A stretch of 64,000 nucleotides of DNA from Periconia sp. R9002 (taxonomy: Eukaryota > Ascomycota > Dothideomycetes > Pleosporales > Periconiaceae). Numbering within the stretch: position 1 is the stretch's first letter; every line of letters starts with the position of its first letter. The notes beneath the pieces are model-generated. The model saw nothing but the letters and a program-made list of their open reading frames with translations, searched no databases and was not told the origin of the DNA. Position numbers and translations under genes: made by a program. The stretch covers positions 124,001 to 188,000 of the forward strand of contig JAMAHW010000064.1 in the NCBI GenBank assembly GCA_023627715.1, written 5' to 3'. Shown piece after piece: positions 49,259-61,000 of the stretch.

Positions 49259-49378
49259 GCTGATGAGGGAAAATCGAAACGCTCTGCTGATTTGGACGGC
49301 TGGTGATCGGGAAGGCAGATTAAATTTTTTGGTTCAATTCAATGTGGCCAGAACTAGTTTCATGACTTGCAGTCCAGG

Positions 49379-49547
49379 GGGGGGGGGGGGGGGGGGTTAG
49401 CGCTGCTCGGGGTTAGGGGGAATTACGGAGAATACAGCTATTGCGGCCCGGGGTNNNNNNNNNNGGCCGGCGCGCCCCCCCCCCCCCCCCCCAGCGCGGC
49501 TCGGGCTTCGGGGGAATGACGGAGCATTCAGCTCTTGCGTCCCGGGG
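49379..49547. other. Assembly gap (10 N) with duplicated homopolymer-rich flanks
   Basis: Ten Ns at 49455-49464 are preceded by a run of about 18 Gs (about 49379-49396) and a 56-base segment ending GCGGCCCGGGGT. They are followed by about 19 Cs and a near copy of the same segment ending GCGTCCCGGGGT at about 49546. The two flanks look like two error-prone reads of the same bases at contig ends. True sequence and gap length are unknown here. Confidence 0.85.
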
Positions 49548-49802
49548 TAAAGACATAGCTCCGGTTGGATGAGGCACGAGTCAGAAATATAACCAATCAT
49601 GTGATGTGGTTCACTTAGTGTAGCGGCTCTCCAGAGATGGTAGGTCACCCTGCCAAGCCGAACGCTAATATTAGCTGGTCCTAATCAGGTGCATTCCTTG
49701 AGAATTTGATATAGAGCTTGCGAACCATGACTGAGTGATTCGACTTGTTTTTCTTTCAGCCAGTTCAACGGATTTGTAATTTTATTGCCGTGAGTGAACA
49801 GT

Positions 49803-52297
49803 TTACCAAACTCCGGGCTCTATACCGGCCGCAAAGAGACTTCCGTCATTAAAGGCAATAACACGGTCCATGCCTATAAAATCATCGTCCACCGGCATGA
49901 ATCGCCTAGGGTCCATTCCATTAGGAGAGGTGTCCGAGGCGCTGCTGGACAACGACCCGTGATTTCTACCCATCACTTCATATTGGGCTGGCGACGGTCC
50001 TAGGGGGTATGGCGCGGTGTCGCTCACCAAAGGCTGAAACTGCCAGTGGTCTTGTATATCTAAAGAAGTGAGCCATTGCTGGCTACCCTTCTCGGTAGTC
50101 ATGGCTGCCGGCGCATGAGTGCCTTTGAAGCCCCAAGTTCGATACTCCATCTCCTGAGTATAATCCGCCACATTGATGGTGAAACTTTCATCCTCTTGGC
50201 AGCGACCATACATCTCCTTTAGCTTGGTGGCATATCTGAAAGCCAGGTCCTTTGTCTGCTCAGGCAGTACTTTACCTGCACCTTTCCAGCGTCTAGACAT
50301 TTCCTCCAAGCTCTGTGTTATTGATGTGAATTCATCCAAACGATGATTCGAAGGGTCATTTCTCCAATGTATGAGCAACATCCTCGCCGCAATATACAGA
50401 CAGAAAGCAAACGGACTGGCGATAGGCAATGAATCCGGCGTAATCTCCAAGTACTTGCGCGCAATTGTTGATATTTCGACACCCGCAGAACAACATGTAT
50501 CAGCGCTCCAAACGCTGGGTAATCTTTTCCTAAATGGCCATGACAGTGGGGGCCATGCGATGATTTGATGAAGTAGAATCGTAGATGTGTTGTGGGTGAC
50601 GTGCGCTAGGGTCAGGTTCGGGTCCATTCGTGAAGCCGGTCTCGGTACGTGAGACTTCCATTTCTGTGGTAAGTACATCTTCCAATGCACGAGACGCAAG
50701 TCGAGCTCTTTGAATCGCGCAAGCCAGGAGTTGACCACTTCTGGATCGTTGGGGTTAACGTGATGCTGTAGGAAGTATGTCGTGACTCTGCTCATTGACT
50801 CCGTAGCCTCCACGCAGTTAGCAAAGGCGCCAATGTGTGAGACATCGGTTTCCTTTCTATAAGGTTCATCGTGAGCTGGCCGATCCATCTGGTGGGTCGC
50901 CTTATTATCCATACCTCCGGTTGACTTGTCCCAAATGCCGAGATAAGGCGTCTGGACCGCCTCTTGTTTACGCCAAAGAATGCCATCGCATGGTAGTCGT
51001 TGGTGAACATCGATAGAGGTCAGACTCGTATTCCAGCCCATGGTGATGGAGCAAAATCTATCAAGTTGGAAGACATTCCAAAAGACGCGGCGCCTCTCCT
51101 CTTGGTCGGCCCAATCTTTCGCCTGCCCCAGGTATGAGAATGGTTGACAAACGGGCTTGGTTGCTTCATCCTCAGGATCTATAGTGAGTTGCAGGAATTC
51201 CACCATCCGGCTCAGTGATGCGATGATGCCCCAAGCACGATCAGCTTCTCCGTTCCCGATCTAAACGCCATTAACTTCAATAACTAAATCAGAAGCTTTA
51301 TACTAACATCATTGAAAGCTATGATAATCAACGCCTGGAAGCCTTCTAATGTATTGCTTTCCATTGATCTCATGACGGTCCACTCCCGTATTCTTTCCAC
51401 TGGCCGTACCAGTTCAAGCCTGGATTCTTCGGGTAGATACCTGGATACTGTGATGATAATGGCCTGAATTATGACCTTGAGATTTGGTAGTTCTCTAGGA
51501 TTCTCGACGCGTTTGCGAAACCGATCTTGGTTGAGCATGGGTATCCAGGGATGAACATGAGTAAAGTACGTATCGATGTACGACTCAAGTGCTTCGACGG
51601 ATGGCAATGGCGGATCAATTTCAGTAGTTTCAGAGCCCCCATCGACACTTGTGCTGTTCAAGCGGCGCTTTTTGCCAACACCTCGCATCGAAGCCTGGGA
51701 ACTTCCGGCATCTTGTTTCGAGAATGCTACAATCTTGGGGAGCTCATTGGCTAACAAAGCAAGCACACTTTCTGCTGGGCTTCCAAGCAGGCTGGCAGTG
51801 GTCCCTGTCCGGCCGGGTTGAGTGGTGCTGGCCGAGGAGCCCAGATGTTCTTGATCCAAGCGCTGCTCGATGGCATCTTGGAAAAACTATCAGCGGGGAT
51901 ACTTGGAGGGTAGAAGAATTGTACACACCAAGACGCTTATGGATGTTGCCAATTGACCCTGCTTTGATACCTGGCTTTGCTCTCTTGGCTTCGTACACGC
52001 ATTCCTGCTCTGGGACACATTCGTTAATGGAAGCATCCTCAAGGTGCGTCGATACATATATCTACGCACCATTTTTTTGACAATGGGAACATGTTGGACG
52101 GCTTCGTGAGCATCGAAGCTTGGCCTTGCGACACCCGTTGCTGTTGGAACGCTGTCAGCTAAGCGGTCGCATACCCTACACACGGAAGAACTTGAGAAAA
52201 GACCAATGACAAAGGGGAATGCTCACCATGCAACGCCAGCTCCTTCGTTATCTCCCCCACACTCCTGCTGGTCGTGGATTTGGCCAGGGCTGGTCAT
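49803..52297 (-). CDS. Zn2Cys6 transcription factor with fungal_trans domain
   Basis: Five exons (52297-52227, 52140-52070, 52009-51929, 51876-51308, 51260-49803) give 749 residues. The zinc cluster is split by introns: its first Cys is completed across the first junction, followed by NGCRKAKLRCSRSRPTCSHC and then ECVYEAKRAKPG, giving six cysteines in the Zn2Cys6 spacing. A short linker helix (KRLDAIEQRL) leads to a Fungal_trans middle homology region: YIDTYFTHVHPWIPMLNQ, IIIAFNDIGNGEADRAWG, and EERRRVFWNVFQLDRF. The linker and middle region resemble regulators of carbohydrate or related catabolic genes. It is divergent from the sugar transporter (487 bases between starts), so it probably controls the local sugar-use group; control of the PKS cluster is possible but unsupported. 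Confidence 0.9.
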
Positions 52298-52784
52298 TTC
52301 CGGCGGATGTCTGTGGCGACTCGCTCCGACGTCGGGCTAATGCAAAGTCGTGGCTTCCAACGAGCTCTCTGGGAGAACAGGACAGTGGAATCGTCTCAAG
52401 GACTTTGTCCGGCTGCCCGTCGTTTGTGGGTTGCGGATGTGGAGATCGGAGGCTGGAGTAGTGACGTGTCCGAAGACTGCAACGTGGGCAGACTTTGCTC
52501 CGGCCTCCGACGCTACTGAGTTTAGGGCCAGGAACAAGCGTATAGTTGAATCGTGTCGAGGTGTGGGGTTAGGAAATGTTACCCCACAAACGCACGCGAA
52601 CATACCCCGAGTTTCGAGGGGCAATCCGGGGATCTTGTACCTTTGATGCTGCCGTCCTAGATTTGGTCATTTTGCCTTTTTTTTCTTTTCTTTTTTTTTT
52701 GCCATATAAGCCAGCACTCCGCCGGTTGTTGAACTCGTTGCCTCATCTCTTCCATCTGCACCCTACCGCAGACTCTAGTCTATC
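52298..52784. promoter_or_regulatory. Divergent promoter region between regulator and sugar transporter
   Basis: 487 bases separate the two start codons. A pyrimidine-rich tract (mostly T with C, about 52673-52701) lies about 85-110 bases upstream of the transporter ATG, a common feature of highly expressed fungal promoters. The region is GC-rich near the regulator side. Confidence 0.5.
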
Positions 52785-54594
52785 ATGGCAACTTCCAGAA
52801 AGTCACAAACCGGGGCAGCTGATCCTTTGATCCAGACAATTGCGGACCAGGATCCTGTGCGCTGGTATAACAAAACAAACCTACGCAATCTTTACCTGTT
52901 GCTTTTCCCAGCGTGCATGGGCATTGAGCTTACCTCGGGTTTTGATTCACAAATGATCAATGCCCTTCAAATTGTGCCAGCATGGCAGACGTGTAAGTCT
53001 CATGCCCTGTTAGCATATCATGCACATGATACTGACGCACTTAGACTTTGCCAATCGTCCCAATGGTCAGTTCACTGGTGAACTCAAGGGTATTATTGCT
53101 GCTGCCTACTCTCTTGGTGCCATATTGTCTCTTCCGTTTGTCGGCATTGTAAACGACAAGTTCGGTCGAAGATGGTCAATTTTTGGAGGCTCAGCCATCA
53201 TGATTGCCGGTTCCCTCCTCCAGGGTTTCTCGGTAAATGGTGAGGCTGCAAATTCAAGACATTCCAGCACCATTGCTAATTAATGATAGCTGGGATGTAC
53301 ATCGCCGCCCGCATCTTGCTTGGTTTTGGAATCCCGACCTGTATTGTGTCTGGATCTTCCCTCATCGGAGAACTCAGCTACCCCAAGGAGCGTGCATACC
53401 TCACCTGCCTTTTCAATGTCTCGTTCTACTTTGGTCAAATCACAGCAGCGGCTATCTGTTTTGGAACAAATAGCATCCCCGGAAACATGGCCTGGAAAAT
53501 CCCATCCTGGCTGCAGTTGGTGCCTTCGTTGTTACAGCTGGGTTTCATCTTGTAAGTCTCTATATCCACAACAAGTGAAACTATAGTAATGAGTCCTTAG
53601 CTTTGTTCCAGAAAGTCCCCGTTGGCTCATCACCAAAGATCGGACCGAGGAGGCATTTGATATCCTCGCCAAGTATCACGCAGAGGGCGATCGCGATTCT
53701 GAATTCGTCAAGGCAGAGTTTGCTCACATGCAGACAACCATTCAGATTGAAATGGAGCACTCTAGCAACTCGTACATGGATCTCATTAAAACGGCCGGGA
53801 TGCGACGCCGCACCTTGATAACCGCGGGCCTTGGGGTGTTCACGCAGTGGTCAGGCAACACACTCATCTCGTATTACCTAAACGATATTCTTGAAATGAT
53901 TGGACGAACCGAGTCCGTTTTCAAGCAGCAGATCAACGTGGCGCTATCATGCTGGAGTCTCGTGTGCGGCGTCGTCATCGTCTTGACATGCGTTCGGTTG
54001 AAACGCCTCACAGCTGCCTATATGTGTACTATTTCAATGCTGGTTATCTATGTCGCCTGGACTGTTGCCATGGAGAGGGCGAATGCAGCCCTAAGCATTG
54101 GAGCACAGAACAAGGCTGCCGCCGGGGCGGTTTTGTTTCTCATCTTTGCATACAAACCGGCGTACCAAATCTTCTTCAACGCTTTGACGTACAGTAAGTC
54201 AAAAAAAAATCCTCGGTTTGAGTCGTGGCTGAAGGCTGACAACGATGCAACAGCTTACATGGTTGAGATTTGGCCCTATGCTGAACGGTCGCGCGGCATC
54301 GCCGTGCAACAATTCTTCGGTCGTGGTGCTAACTTCGCAACGACATTCATCAATCCTATTGGACTTAACAACATCGGTTGGAAATACTTCATCACTTACT
54401 GCGTGATTCTTCTTTCTGAGGTTGCCTTTGTTTACTTCTTCTTTGCTGAAACATCGGGGCGCACACTGGAAGAATTGGCGTTCCTGTTCGAAGATAAGGA
54501 GTTCGCTGAAGCGGCGAACGATGCGGCCATGAAGGCAGCAGATAAGTTGCAGGTTGAAGAGAAAGAAGTGGTTGGGAATGGAAAGATGGCGTGA
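52785..54594 (+). CDS. MFS sugar transporter (hexose/lactose-permease type)
   Basis: Exons 52785-52992, 53045-53239, 53290-53551, 53601-54193 and 54254-54594 give 532 residues with about twelve membrane helices. Sugar-porter signatures are present: NDKFGRRWS after helix 2, ARILLGFG, the PESPRWLI motif after helix 6, FTQWSGNTLISYY in helix 7, and ETSGRTLEELAFLF after helix 12. The last intron (54194-54253) can be read through in frame, but removing it restores NALTYTYMVEIWPYAERSRG. It imports a mono- or oligosaccharide at the plasma membrane by proton symport. It is divergent from the Zn2Cys6 regulator and close to DUF2264 and GH88 genes, so the substrate may be a uronic-acid-containing sugar; this is inference. 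Confidence 0.92.
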
Positions 54595-56291
54595 TGTCGT
54601 ATGAAAGGGCGGGCGAGAAACGTCAAAAGCTATGTGTATAGTGTGAGGTGATTAACAAGTAGCGAGATCTTGGTGATTTGTTACTTCCTAGTTTAATATA
54701 CGTTAACTGTCAAGACGCTTGCCCTTACAAATTCAATGCTAGTTCATAATCATTAGGCGTTAAATCAAGTAAGACGCGGTCCACAGTTAGATCGTGCTCT
54801 GTTTATTACCCGGGGGACATATAGTTCGTCATTTGCAGTTTTCGGACAGAGGCAGCGAGCTCCATAACTCATCTCGAAAGTAATCTGGTTTCGCTTCGAG
54901 CCTATTGTAGAGTGCGAAGTCAAAGCCTGTCTCCCTTGTTCAAAACAAGGGGAAGTTAAACACACGTCGCATAAAGTTCAAGTTGTACTAGAATGTATTA
55001 GGGTCAACATTAATAGACTAGGAGCTATCCTCTTCTCTATTGGTGCAATCATCGCATCCAACAAAGTGATTTTGGAACTGCGTAGAATCTTAAAGTGAAG
55101 CCTTTTGTGTTCAATATATACGACCAGAGACACCTGTGTGCACGTCCCAGCCACGGACGTTACCTTGAGATTTCTACCAGTGTTGATACCGTGACTGATT
55201 TCACCAATCAATTGCGAAGAAGACACTTTAATACGACCAGAGATATTAAGAATGATAAGACGAGGCACAACTAGGTTTAATATGACATGTGAACGCAACA
55301 TTAGCAATGCTCCACGAGTTCTAATTGCGTGGACTGTACCGAGTGGCTTCACACTTGTTAGCTTGGCGATTAATTGCTCTCTTGCATTACCTTACAGTAT
55401 TGAGTTAGTAGGGGTAGCAATGGAATGAGGTGATATACATCATTGACAAATTAAGCAAACACGCCTCTAATAAAAATAAATTTTGCCGAACGTACGAGCA
55501 GTGTAGTAAAGAAAGGACTGTAGACTAGTAATGCATCGGCAATATATTGTCACGTTAAGGTACACAAGGCGGTTTGAACAATAAATGTGGCTTGCTACAT
55601 GGGGTGGCCCGCGACGCTTGGACCCTCATCGAGCGTCTACGAGTCTGATTTGTTCATCTTCCTATCCCCTCTGACCCTCTCCACCCACGTATCCACACTC
55701 AAAATATCAGAGCTCTATGAAGACAGGAAATATCGCATCTTCTTAATCAACTCTATAAGCTAATTGCCTTCGGCGAAATGAACGTGTAAGATAGTGCGCG
55801 TAGCGACCTACGGGGGTTATGTTGATTTCTCGGGGCTGGGTCAGTTCGGGCATGTCCATCGGTCCTATCTGGCGGCTTTGGATGTGCAAAAAAGGCATCG
55901 TGGACGGACGAGTAATTTCCGACGATCTAGAATATCACCTGGAGCTCTTGGAAGAGCGAATTGTGGGTTTCTGTGGCCGGAAATCTTTTGAGATGATGCG
56001 CATAGTTCGGGTTTCGGCCTATCGATCGGAGGTTGGGGTAACTCTCCTCCGAACCATGTGAAGTTTGGTGCGCTTCTTCGCCTACGACGTTGATTTACCG
56101 CATCTATGTTAATGAACGCAGTTGTTAGAAGATAATAAGTCCGAGAGTGGAAGCAAATGCGTACTTATAAATTACCGATAGTCGCATTATCGTGAAGAAT
56201 ATGTCTAAAACTACACCTCGAAGAACAGTGTTTACATCCTTGTATCTCCCCCGCCATCTCTTAGCTGTCTGTTTGCAGTTTCTTCCTCAAA
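54595..56291. other. 1.7-kb intergenic region with dispersed repeat
   Basis: No supported gene between the transporter and the GH88 gene. It carries the dispersed repeat at 55131-55230 with its flanking 13-bp direct repeats. The rest is non-coding. Confidence 0.5.
55118..55243 (-). mobile_element. ~100-bp dispersed unit flanked by 13-bp direct repeats
   Basis: ATACGACCAGAGA occurs exactly at 55118-55130 and again at 55231-55243, bracketing the 100-bp unit 55131-55230. That unit is the reverse complement of the repeat at 47031-47132. Exact flanking direct repeats look like a target-site duplication and suggest this copy was inserted as a unit. It has no open frame, no clear terminal inverted repeats and no poly-A tail. 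It could be a non-autonomous element or a remnant of a larger one. Confidence 0.6.
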
Positions 56292-57938
56292 ATGGCCAGC
56301 CAACAATCCATTAAAATAAATGTTGAAATAAGCCCCTACTCTCCAGGGTCCGAATCTCGGGGCTATGGTACAGAAGACTTTGCCGTCACAACCCCCGGGT
56401 CGAGCATGTCGACAGTTTCACATCACATGTCTCTATTCCCAATCGTCCACAAGGCCACTACATCCCCCAAAACGACGATGGGTCAAGAATTATCTGAGCT
56501 TTTCGCTGAAAATATAGTCGCAAAACTTTATAGAACTGCGGTCGAGCCTACGATCCATGCCAACGACAACGAAGCGCGGGACCTTGACTTCATCCCGGAT
56601 GCGTTCCCCGAGGAGGTCCCTCATGATGGCCCTGGAGCAGGTCGTTACGCAATGCGGAATCCAGACTTCTGGACTTGCGGATTCTTTCCCGGATCCCTTT
56701 ATTGTTTACTTGAGCGATTGATTCGATACCCGCAAAATATTCAATTGTCGCATCGATCTCCTATCTCTGGAGACGCTGCAGACATTGCTCAGATCCGGTC
56801 CGATTTGCAAGCATTATGCCACTCATGGATTAAGCCACTCCACGCCATGGCCAGCAGGAAAGACACGCACGACGTCGGTTTCATGATCATGCCGGCCCTC
56901 CAAAAGAGCTGGGAGCTTACAGGCAATACCGAGAGCTTGAATTCGATATTGCGAGCGGCAGACAGCTTGTCTTCCAGATTCGTCTCTTCGGCCGGGGCTA
57001 TTCGGAGCTGGGATGAGCGCATTCAAAAGAATCTTCAGATTACATGCCAAAAGACCAATTGCATTCTTATTATCGACAGCATGTGCAACCTGGACCTATT
57101 ATACTATGCCGCTGGTCACATTCGCAACGGCCAGCGTCTACATGACATTGCCACCGCGCACGCCACCACTCTCCTCCGAACGCACCTTCGACCAGAGCCT
57201 TCGACCGTATCGTCTGAGAATGCTTATCGTGGTCAATGGTACTCCACATACCATGTCGCCAACCTCGACCCCACAACCGGGATCATCAAGCAGCAGTTCA
57301 CAGCACAGGGTTATTCGGACACATCGACCTGGGCTCGTGGCCAGGCATGGGGTATTCTCGGCTACGTACAAGCGTACATGTGGACAAAAGACAGGAAGTT
57401 CCTCCAGGCCTCATGCGGCCTGTCAGAATACTTCCTCTACCGGCTAGAGACGAGTCCTGCCTGTGTAGAACTGAAAGCTAGTGAAAGCATCGTTGACGAG
57501 GCGCCAGGCCGGCATCGCGGTGGACGTTATGTACCACTATGGGACTTTGATGCCCCTATAGAGGATGTGGCTAATCCCACTAGGGATTCCTCTGCTGGCG
57601 CTGTTGCTGCCAACGGGATGTTGGTCTTGTCGCAAGGCCTGGCCAGTCTAGGCTATGACCGCCTCGCCACAAGATTCCGAACAGCCTCTCTGGATTTAAT
57701 GACGGACCTTGTCAACTTTGCGTTAGCCCCTGAGAAAGCGCAACTTGTGCGTGGTGCATATGGTCAATTGGAGGCTAAAGACGTCTCCCCAGGTCATACT
57801 TTTGCTGGTTTACTGAAATACGGGACGGCCAATAACAACGAAAATGCGCTTAGGCGGTATGCTAATCATGGTTTGGTATACGGCGACTACTATCTCATGG
57901 AGTATGGAAACAGATTGTTAAGGATGGGGTTTGAATAG
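56292..57938 (+). CDS. Glycoside hydrolase family 88 (unsaturated glucuronyl hydrolase-like)
   Basis: A single-exon gene of 548 residues. The (alpha/alpha)6-barrel family motifs are visible: FWTCGFFPGSLYCLLE, then HDVGFMIMPALQ with an Asp near 193, DSMCNLDLLYYA with an Asp near 262, DTSTWARGQAWGILGYVQAY, and a C-terminal SAGAVAANGMLVL. In characterised unsaturated glucuronyl hydrolases the corresponding two Asp residues are essential. The enzyme removes unsaturated uronic acid from the end of oligosaccharides made by polysaccharide lyases. No signal peptide is seen, so it probably acts in the cytosol after import, which fits the nearby sugar transporter. The first 80 residues are Ser/Thr-rich and less conserved. 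Confidence 0.9.
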   Translation: MASQQSIKINVEISPYSPGSESRGYGTEDFAVTTPGSSMSTVSHHMSLFPIVHKATTSPKTTMGQELSELFAENIVAKLYRTAVEPTIHANDNEARDLDFIPDAFPEEVPHDGPGAGRYAMRNPDFWTCGFFPGSLYCLLERLIRYPQNIQLSHRSPISGDAADIAQIRSDLQALCHSWIKPLHAMASRKDTHDVGFMIMPALQKSWELTGNTESLNSILRAADSLSSRFVSSAGAIRSWDERIQKNLQITCQKTNCILIIDSMCNLDLLYYAAGHIRNGQRLHDIATAHATTLLRTHLRPEPSTVSSENAYRGQWYSTYHVANLDPTTGIIKQQFTAQGYSDTSTWARGQAWGILGYVQAYMWTKDRKFLQASCGLSEYFLYRLETSPACVELKASESIVDEAPGRHRGGRYVPLWDFDAPIEDVANPTRDSSAGAVAANGMLVLSQGLASLGYDRLATRFRTASLDLMTDLVNFALAPEKAQLVRGAYGQLEAKDVSPGHTFAGLLKYGTANNNENALRRYANHGLVYGDYYLMEYGNRLLRMGFE

Positions 57939-58043
57939 ATTACTGTGCGATAATACTAGAAAAGACTAGTCGCGTAGGCTATACAGGAGTATTACAACCC
58001 GAAACATACCTAGGCTCTGAATTGCACCCTTTTCCTTTCCATC

Positions 58044-61000
58044 ATGGCTTTAAGCAACCCTGGGAAACTGAATTCAACTCAGCACATTTCTCGGTCTGAG
58101 GTGCCAGCTTTCAGCAGCGTGAACATCCTTCTCTCCACCAGGAATACCATCCGCATCGAGTCATCCGCCCCAAAAGCCTCCCAGCGCCCAATTGCCGTGT
58201 CTGTTCCGTTCATTGTTACCACATCTTTCCTAGAAGGTGACCCAAGTAAAAAGAATTTTCACCATCTTCCTCCAGAAAGATTCCCAGAAATTGACTCTGA
58301 TCTTGGCTCTGGTGCCTCTTTCATTGTTCAAAAAGCCCATCTTAGCGATATTCAGGGCGGATTTCCAAGCAATACTGCAGTTGCGCTAAAGCGTATTCGA
58401 CCTTCAGGACCCAAGGGACTGGAGGGCTTCCACAGCGTCGTCAAAGATCTACTGTGTCTCCTGCATCCACCACTCCGACAGAGTCCGAACGTCGTCAGTC
58501 TTCTCAGCCTCGGGTGGGAGACATCACCGTCAGAACTCGATAGTCGTCTCTGGCCGTATCTTATCCTGGAATACAGCTCAATAGGAAGTCTGGCAGATCT
58601 CCAGAGTGGAAGCCAGGAAATCTCTCATACTCTTAAAAACACTTGCTCTGGATGTGGCGCAGGGTTTGTACACAGTTCACTGCTCCAAGATTCTCCACGG
58701 CGATGTCAAGTCTGAGAACGTCTTAATTTTCCCGGACGATCAGGAAAGTTACACAGCTAAACTCAGTGATTTCGGCTTTGCCATACTCGACATTGACTTC
58801 CCAGCCAATAAAGGAAAGATAAGCATCAACGAAGAGAGAGAGACGGCCTCAATCTCTACCGGCACCCCACCATGGACGGCGCCAGAATTCGGTAAGCAGG
58901 TGAAGTGGGAAGCTGCTTTTAACTCTGATGTTTATTCCTATGAGTTGCTTGTTTGGCGAGTTTTTTTTAATAGCTCAAGTCCGTTCTCAGTCCTCAGGAG
59001 CCAATTTGACCCGTCGACGACCTCCGTCTCAGCTTCCCCCGAAGACATACGATCCTGGAAGGAGAAAAATTTTAACACTTCCAGTAGCACTATCATTTGC
59101 TGAACAGGTTCAAAACCCGATGCGACAAGGGCTGGAGAATGCTTTTCGTCATACACTTTCTATTAAGCCCGAGGACCGAGATCTAAGATTGGCATATCTA
59201 CCTTGGAGATATGGGGATCGGTACGTTGAATAATCCCGAATTCGTTCTTAAGCGCTTGGTAATCCAAAAGCAGCGGTTATCACATGGACCTCAATATCAA
59301 ACTTCCTTTGAATAGGCGAATCATATACCAAAAAGTTCGTTCCCCAATCGCACCGTCCTATTTTTAGGATTACGTCTAACTTCAACTTCCAGATCCGGAT
59401 CAACGCACTCCAGGGTTACGATCCTCGCCTGCGTCAGCAATTCTCAAGAGATCTAGACGATCTCGGAAAACTTTCTTCGCCTCTCCAGGACGAAGAAGGC
59501 ATTTATTGTCCGACCAATCTCGCCTCCATGACTATCGCAGAGTACCATATCGCCACCAACAATCTCGGACTCGCATACAATCACCTGGTCCGAGCCGCGA
59601 AAAGGGGCTACACCCAGGCTTTCGGCCTAGTCGCTCGGCTTGAACATTATCACGGATCATTTGACGTCCCAATCGACATTGGCGACTATCCTGCAGACTT
59701 AGCAATCAAGGCATGCACCATGAAACCACCGGCTAGAGCAATGAAATGGCTGTATCAGACGTGTTGCATGTGCTCAGTATCGGCGTTGGAGACAATGAAA
59801 AGGCATGATATTGAAAGCTACGAAGCTGCATTGAAAGTGACGAGATCAATAGCCATGGGTGGCATTGATATAGACCTCATATCAGCTATGGATCTGAAAA
59901 TATCCAAGCAAAAGGGCCGAGTTACGGCTGCAACAGAGGCAGAAGAGACGACGTCATTTCGAGCCTTTTCCGCCCCCGAGGTAATGAATTGGATCTTGAG
60001 CGGCCCTGTAGTTGAATTAACGATATCTCCTCTCCATGTTGCAAGTGCAAAGGGACTCATCCAGCCTATCGGCCCTATCCGCTCCCTCTTAGCTGATGGA
60101 TGTAGCGTGAACAGCAAGCACTGTCTAGAAGGTTGTACACCTATCCTCTTGGCTTGTATCAGCGGCTCACTGGAGGCCGTCCGGCTACTCCTAACAAAGG
60201 GAGCAGACCCTACCATCGGTAACAACAACAACGAAACACCCCTGCATTGGCTGAGCACCTTCGACAAAAGCGATGTACCAGTCGCCGCGAAACTGCTTCT
60301 CCGGAAGAAGAGCCAGCTCTCTGCACTGGCCGATGGTGGATCTTTGCCAGTGGAAGGCGACGTTGATTCCCTTGCTCTCGCAAAGGGAACGCCTTTGCAC
60401 CGTGCGATTGGGAGGCAAGACATAGGAGCAGTGCAATCTCTTCTCTCTCTTGGCACTGATCCTCTTCTCAAGGACCAGTATTGAGTGACGCCGCTAGCAT
60501 TAGCCACAAGGCATCATCTGACGGCCATTATGGAACTGCTTCACTCACATATCAGGCCATATATCCCGAACCACGATCACGGGCACAATCTGAGGTTGTT
60601 CAACTTTGCAATAAATTCTGCCGATCCCATAACGCTGTTCATGATTCATGGAGACCGCTGGCTGAATAACGCCGAGAAGACATTGCGATTACTCTTGACT
60701 TTTGGCGAAAGCCTGTACGGGTTCTGTGGCGAAAACAACTTCATCCTAAACACCATATTCGCTGGTAACTACAGAATGGCCAAATTTTTGCTGGATAACG
60801 GGGCGACTGAACACGTTGAAAAAGTTGATTACGAATTTGGCGGGGATACGGCGCTTATGTGCGCTGTTTCCCATGGGCAGCGTCATATCTTCACTGAACT
60901 TCTGAAACACGGCGCCTCCATTCATACGAGGCTGTTGCCCGCAACCCTCCGCTGGCCAGGGACGCGAATAGATCTCGAAACGCAACCCAATAAGTCGACT

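Noticed and set aside
54194..54253. Read-through of the last MFS intron as coding sequence
   Set aside because: It is open and in frame, but it adds a Lys-rich insert in a membrane region and has perfect splice sites; removal restores the family sequence.
58044..59103. Two separate kinase genes in different frames
   Set aside because: The two frames hold consecutive parts of a single kinase domain, so they are one broken gene.
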